64,000 bases of DNA. It comes from Bacteroidales bacterium (lineage in GTDB: Bacteria; Bacteroidota; Bacteroidia; Bacteroidales; UBA932). Position 1 is the stretch's first letter; the number at the start of each line of letters is the position of its first letter. The DNA is taken from positions 1-64,000 of the forward strand of contig JAEEVG010000003.1 of assembly GCA_016290835.1 (NCBI GenBank). Direction: 5' to 3'. The notes under the pieces are model-generated. The model ran no database searches. It saw nothing but the letters and a program-made list of their open reading frames with translations, and was not told the DNA's origin. The translations under genes and the position numbers were made by a program. Positions 60,174 through 64,000 of this stretch are shown in pieces.

Positions 60174-61418
60174 TTATCGGGCCTGGACGGTGGTCAGGTC
60201 CTTGTTGTAGATGACCCGGCGGACGGCCTGGTTGACCCGCGGGCTGCCCGTGGAGAAGCGGAAGTCCGACTGCAGGCCCTTCTGGCTGTATTCCGGCAGG
60301 CGCTTGTACCACTGGCGTCCGTACTTCGTGCACATCGTCACGAAATAGCGCATCGTATCATAACCCTGGAAGGAGAAGGAGCCGGGCTCGTTCTGGAAGA
60401 GGGCGCGGTAGGCGAGGATGAAGTCCGCGACGGCCGGGTCCTCATAGTCGATGAAATAAGGCGTGACGAGGTGCGCGTTGGTATTGTGCAGGTCTGCGGG
60501 TCCCGTGCCGTTGGCCCGGATGCGGGAGGTGCCGTAGAGGATGATATCGTCGTTGAGCGCGCCCTCGATGCTCAGGCTGCGGACGGCACTGGCGAAGAAA
60601 CTGTCGCGATCCGAGGCGATCATCACGCGGAACTGACGGTTCCTGGCGAAGGGGATCTCCTTGACGGACAGGACGCTGTGGTAGCGGATGCCGCTCTCGA
60701 GCAGGCGCCGCATCAGGTAGTCGGTCTGCTCACCCTGGCCGGCGGCCGCGGTATCGCGCACGACATAGATTTCCTCATTGACCAGTTTGTCCTGGCCCAC
60801 CCAGCGCACCAGCTCGTCCAACTGGGCGGTCCAGGGGGAGGGAGACTGCACCACGGGGCCGGTCTCGGAGAGCGGAGCCGCGGCCGGATCGAGCGGGGAG
60901 ACGAGCACCTTGCGCGGATCGAGCAGGGTCAGGGCACCGCGGATGTCGGCGAGTGCGACAGGTCCGATCAGCAGGTCCTGCCCGGCCCCGAAAGCCGGCT
61001 CGAGGGAGGCCTTGCTGTCTGCGGAGTCGAAAACCTGCAGGTTGGCCCGCAGGCCGTTCTGCCCGAGGTCGCGCAGGGCCAGCAGGGCGCCGCTGTAGAA
61101 GTCCAGGAAGTTGTCGCTGGGCTTGTCGGACGCCTGCAGGGGGAGCACCAGGGCGATGTGGACGACGTCCGGGAGCTCGGAGACGAACACATCTTCCCAG
61201 GCGGGAATCATCGCGGGGACGCCCAGGCTGTCGGCCGCCGCGGCGAGGCTGTCCGCAGCGTTCTGCAGGACGGCCGTGCTGTCCGGCTTGTTGCGGCTGA
61301 CGGTGTCGGGAACCGTCGCCCCGGCGGGATTCTTTTTGCCGGGGAACAGATACCACTGGGCTGTCGCGCAGGACGGCAGCAGGCAGAAGAGTATGAGCAG
61401 GAAGCAGATTTTCTTCAT
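60174..61418 (-). CDS. periplasmic-binding-fold (type 1) protein, LpoA/amino-acid-receptor-like
   Basis: A 414-residue secreted protein (signal with SCATA) whose residues about 85-400 have the type 1 periplasmic-binding fold (HIALVLPLQASDKPSDNFLDFYSGALLALRDL, LLIGPVALADIRGAL). Related Bacteroidota proteins pair this fold with LysM domains, which are absent here. There is no ABC transporter nearby, so envelope sensing or support of peptidoglycan synthesis is as likely as transport. It is the last gene of a leftward operon. Confidence 0.7.
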   Translation of the reverse strand: MKKICFLLILFCLLPSCATAQWYLFPGKKNPAGATVPDTVSRNKPDSTAVLQNAADSLAAAADSLGVPAMIPAWEDVFVSELPDVVHIALVLPLQASDKPSDNFLDFYSGALLALRDLGQNGLRANLQVFDSADSKASLEPAFGAGQDLLIGPVALADIRGALTLLDPRKVLVSPLDPAAAPLSETGPVVQSPSPWTAQLDELVRWVGQDKLVNEEIYVVRDTAAAGQGEQTDYLMRRLLESGIRYHSVLSVKEIPFARNRQFRVMIASDRDSFFASAVRSLSIEGALNDDIILYGTSRIRANGTGPADLHNTNAHLVTPYFIDYEDPAVADFILAYRALFQNEPGSFSFQGYDTMRYFVTMCTKYGRQWYKRLPEYSQKGLQSDFRFSTGSPRVNQAVRRVIYNKDLTTVQAR

Positions 61419-61425
61419 GGTCGTG

Positions 61426-62550
61426 CTATGTTAATCGGGCGGCGAATGCGGTCAGGTCTTCGCTGAAGCGGCTCCAGGAGAGCCGTTCCTTTTCAGCGCG
61501 TATGCCCTCGCCGAGTCGCTCCCGCAGGAGGGGTTCGTCGAAAAAGCGTTCAATCGCGGCGGCGATGCACGCCGGCGCAGCGTTCTCGCAGACAATTCCC
61601 GTGCCGCGGCCGCCGATTGTCTCCCGCAGGCCGCCGACGTCGGTGACGACCATCGGCACGTCGAAATGGCAGGATACGGAACTGATGCCGCTCTGGGTAG
61701 CACTGCGATAAGGGAGGACCGTCAGGTCCGCGGCCGAGAAATAATGCTTGACCTCGGAGTCGCGGATGTAGTCCGGAAAAACATACACCGAGGCGGGGTC
61801 CCGTCCGGTGTCGATCAGCTTGCGGTAGCGCTCGAAGGAGCCATAGGGCTCTCCGGCGATGATCAGCTGGTAGCGCCCGTCCAGCAGGTCGAAAGCCTGC
61901 AGGAGGATGTCCAGACCCTTGTATTCCCGGATGAGTCCGAAGAAAAGCAGGGTCCGGCGGCCACTGGGAATGCCGAGGATACGCTCGGCCTGCTCCCGGG
62001 GGAGTTTCTCCCCGAAATGGGTGTAGATGGGGTGCGGCAGGACGGTGTGGGGGATGTCGCCGCGCAGTTTGAGCAGATCTCCCTGCACCTCCTCGCAGAG
62101 GGTCACGGCGCCGTCCAGCCCCCGCAGGAACCACTTGGTCAGCGGGGTGTCGAACCAGTGCCGCTCGTGGGGGATGACATTGTCCAGGATGCCGACCACC
62201 CGGCACTTCGGCCCGACGTGGCGGGCCACCCAGCCCAGGGACGGGGCGAACCAGGACATCCAGTAGCGGACCACCAGCAGGTCGGCCCCCCAGCGGCGGA
62301 TCTCCCGGGCCGTCCGGCCCCAGGAAAAAGGATCAGCCGTATCCAGGAGGGCTTGTGCCTCCACGGGTACGGCTTCATCTTCGGGGGTGACGTATTGGGT
62401 CTTGCCCGGAAAGAGGAAATCGGGATACTGCCTGCTGAAATTGAATGCACGGACATCGTGCGCTTTGCCCAGCTCTTCAAAAAGGTTGGCGTTGAACTGG
62501 GCGATCCCTCCGCGGAAAGGGTAGAAGCAGGACAGCAGGGCGATCTTCAA
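61426..62550 (-). CDS. GT-B glycosyltransferase (GT4-like)
   Basis: A 374-residue glycosyltransferase: N-terminal SCFYPFRGGIAQFNANL, inter-domain FFGLIREYKGLDILLQAF and C-terminal YRSATQSGISSVSCHFDVPMVVT, the donor-binding region of GT4-type enzymes. The acceptor and sugar are unknown; cell-surface glycan or glycolipid synthesis is likely. Small gaps on both sides place it in the OmpH operon. Confidence 0.87.
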   Translation of the reverse strand: MKIALLSCFYPFRGGIAQFNANLFEELGKAHDVRAFNFSRQYPDFLFPGKTQYVTPEDEAVPVEAQALLDTADPFSWGRTAREIRRWGADLLVVRYWMSWFAPSLGWVARHVGPKCRVVGILDNVIPHERHWFDTPLTKWFLRGLDGAVTLCEEVQGDLLKLRGDIPHTVLPHPIYTHFGEKLPREQAERILGIPSGRRTLLFFGLIREYKGLDILLQAFDLLDGRYQLIIAGEPYGSFERYRKLIDTGRDPASVYVFPDYIRDSEVKHYFSAADLTVLPYRSATQSGISSVSCHFDVPMVVTDVGGLRETIGGRGTGIVCENAAPACIAAAIERFFDEPLLRERLGEGIRAEKERLSWSRFSEDLTAFAARLT

Positions 62551-62553
62551 TCC

Positions 62554-63168
62554 TTATTCCGTTTTGCCTTTCTCCTTGACGTAGGCGGCGTTGAGGCCCT
62601 CGATCAAGGCGTCGGTGATGTCCAGGCTGGCCTCGCCGGTGACGACGGGGGCGGGGAGGATGTCACCCTGGGTGACCAGGATCATCGCATAGCCCATCGT
62701 CTCGTTGTACTCATCGACGAAGGTCTTGATGGCGTCGAAGATCTGGTTGAGCATCACCTGCTGCTCCTCGGCGATCTCCTGCTGCTTCTCGGCGGCGTAG
62801 TTCTGGAAACTGGCGTCCTGCTCCTGGAGCTTCTGATACTGAGCCTGGGCGGTGGACTGGGTGAGGAGGCCCTTGTTGACCTTGTCCTGGAAAGAGCTGG
62901 CGTCCTTCTGGAGCTTGTTCTGGCGGCGGGTGACCTCCTGGCTGATGCTGTTGACCTTGGTCTCGACGACGCTGCGGAGGTCGTTGGCCATATCATATTC
63001 GGCCACGACGCGGTCCATGTTGAAATAAACGATGGCGCCCTTGTTGGCGTTGGCTTCGGAGGCGGCGGGCTCGGCTTTCTTGGAGCTTCCCTTCGTAAGG
63101 GAGATGACGGCCAGGGCGATCACGCCGGCGAGGGCGAGGATGCTGAGGATGAGCGGTAATTTCTTCAT
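62554..63168 (-). CDS. OmpH/Skp-like periplasmic chaperone
   Basis: A 204-residue protein with an N-terminal hydrophobic segment (LPLILSILALAGVIALAVISL), then IVYFNMDRVVAEYD and a long coiled coil (ETKVNSISQEVTRRQNKLQKD through KQQEIAEEQQVMLNQI), the Skp tentacle layout for carrying unfolded outer-membrane proteins. The N-terminal segment could stay uncleaved. A -7 box TACTTTTG (63213-63206) lies 37 bases upstream. Confidence 0.85.
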   Translation of the reverse strand: MKKLPLILSILALAGVIALAVISLTKGSSKKAEPAASEANANKGAIVYFNMDRVVAEYDMANDLRSVVETKVNSISQEVTRRQNKLQKDASSFQDKVNKGLLTQSTAQAQYQKLQEQDASFQNYAAEKQQEIAEEQQVMLNQIFDAIKTFVDEYNETMGYAMILVTQGDILPAPVVTGEASLDITDALIEGLNAAYVKEKGKTE

Positions 63169-63200
63169 ATTATCAGTTGTTACTTATCATTCGTGAAAGG

Positions 63201-63216
63201 AACTACAAAAGTAGTT
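63201..63216 (-). promoter_or_regulatory. -7 box within a palindrome before the OmpH-like gene
   Basis: AACTAC-AAAA-GTAGTT is a perfect inverted repeat, and the -7 box TACTTTTG (63213-63206, minus strand) lies inside it. It could be both a weak pdxJ terminator and an operator for the OmpH operon. Confidence 0.4.
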
Positions 63217-63934
63217 AAAAATTCTGAATCTGCGATAAATATTGCGCGATAGTTGTTTCAAGTCCGAGGTAGAGGGCGTCGCAGATGAGGGCGTGGCCGA
63301 TGCTGACTTCGTCAGTCCAGGGGATGGTGCGGATGAAATAGGCGAGGTTTTCGAGCGAAAGATCGTGTCCGGCGTTGAGGCCCAGGCCCAGTTCGCGCAC
63401 GGCTTCTGCCGTAGCGAGGTAGGGCGCGATGGCCGCCTCGCGGTCCGCGGCATAACCGGCGGCATAGGCCGCGGTGTAGAGTTCGACGCGGTCCGCCCCG
63501 CATTTGAAGGCCCCTTCGGCCATCCTGGGGTCGGGATCGATGAAGATGGACGTGCGGATGCCGCGCTCTTTGAAGGCGGCGCAGGTGCGCTTCAGGAAGG
63601 CGTGGTTGCGGACGGTGTCCCAGCCGGCGTTGGAGGTCAGGGCGTCCGGGGCATCGGGTACCAGGGTCACCTGGTCGGGCACGACCTCGCACACCAGGGC
63701 GGTGAAACTGCCGGTCGGATTGCCCTCGATGTTGAACTCCGTGGTGACCTGGGGACGGAGGGTACGCACGTCGCTGTAGCGGATGTGGCGCTCGTCCGGA
63801 CGGGGGTGGACGGTGATGCCCTGGGCGCCGAAGCGCTCGCAGTCCAGGGCGGCTTTCAGGACATCGGGCATATCGCCTCCGCGGGCGTTGCGCAGGAGGG
63901 CGATTTTATTGATATTAACGCTTAATCTCGTCAT
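63215..63934 (-). CDS. pdxJ: pyridoxine 5'-phosphate synthase
   Basis: A 239-residue TIM-barrel enzyme closing the pyridoxine ring in the DXP-dependent vitamin B6 route. [60 protein letters not shown] and the C-terminal [12 protein letters not shown] match PdxJ. It is first in a leftward gene string. A -7 box TACTTTTG lies at 63965-63958. Confidence 0.96.
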   Translation of the reverse strand: MTRLSVNINKIALLRNARGGDMPDVLKAALDCERFGAQGITVHPRPDERHIRYSDVRTLRPQVTTEFNIEGNPTGSFTALVCEVVPDQVTLVPDAPDALTSNAGWDTVRNHAFLKRTCAAFKERGIRTSIFIDPDPRMAEGAFKCGADRVELYTAAYAAGYAADREAAIAPYLATAEAVRELGLGLNAGHDLSLENLAYFIRTIPWTDEVSIGHALICDALYLGLETTIAQYLSQIQNF

Positions 63935-63957
63935 GGGGTTCCAATCTTAAAAACACA

Positions 63958-63965
63958 CAAAAGTA
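63958..63965 (-). promoter_or_regulatory. -7 box of pdxJ
   Basis: TACTTTTG on the minus strand ends 23 bases before the pdxJ start. The last 35 bases of the window upstream are AT-rich with no other feature. Confidence 0.5.
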
Positions 63966-64000
63966 AGCATTTCTATATAATAATTGTAAATTAAGTGCTA

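Overview
This window comes from the chromosome of a Bacteroidota bacterium, most likely an uncultured, GC-rich member of the Bacteroidales. The main evidence is a SusC/SusD pair, many promoters of the Bacteroidota type (-7 TAnnTTTG, sometimes with -33 TTTG about 19-20 bases upstream), families such as DUF4491, DUF3078, BT_3928-like, WbqC, NVEALA and BF3164-like lipoproteins, and tRNA genes without an encoded CCA. There is no rRNA operon, CRISPR array, transposase or prophage.

Layout. 1-3045: start of a GNAT gene running off the left edge, then a peroxide-defence operon (glutathione peroxidase, OhrR-type MarR regulator, lipoprotein glutathione peroxidase, DUF4491 membrane protein, ZIP metal transporter) behind a promoter flanked by two matching inverted repeats. 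3150-4585: a CarboxypepD_reg-like protein, a repeat-rich spacer and initiator tRNA. 4586-18308: housekeeping genes (sppA, hisS, tmk, folP, ftsB/divIC-like, tilS, proS) with a GH127/146 arabinofuranosidase, a CPBP protease, a nucleotidyltransferase and a DUF3078 barrel. 18429-24753: an aromatic-rich lipoprotein, a FadL-like porin, lpxD-lpxC-lpxA and WbqC. 25133-33060: rimP(short)-nusA-infB followed by a GH2 and a GH43-like glycosidase. 33117-41394: tRNA-Gln, tadA, a lysophospholipase-like hydrolase, SusD/SusC and glpK. 41444-47249: polA, a sigma factor, a Fur-type regulator, radC and miaB. 53509-63934: a lipoprotein, a SPOR protein, rpoN, a second Fur-type regulator, trxB, bamD, omega, recN, a periplasmic-binding-like protein, a glycosyltransferase, an OmpH-like chaperone and pdxJ.

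The accessory part is 47290-53336, visibly AT-richer than its surroundings. It holds a decayed YhcG/DUF1016 nuclease and then a compact surface/secretion locus: a thioredoxin-like lipoprotein with a CxxC (now broken by TAG), two small NVEALA peptides (one Cys-rich), each followed by a beta-propeller lipoprotein, a small membrane protein, and a membrane-anchored LytTR regulator. Three direct repeats spaced 20-21 bases lie in front of the locus, which fits how LytTR proteins bind DNA. The regulator gene carries a run of nine G in the linker between membrane and DNA-binding parts, suggesting phase variation. This locus is my best candidate for an undescribed system.

Other features of note: a palindromic element carried in frame inside polA where the proofreading motif should be, a LpxC lacking the usual FabZ fusion, a RimP reduced to its N-terminal domain, many promoters so close to start codons that transcripts would be leaderless or nearly so, and symmetric divergent promoters whose -7 boxes are two bases apart.
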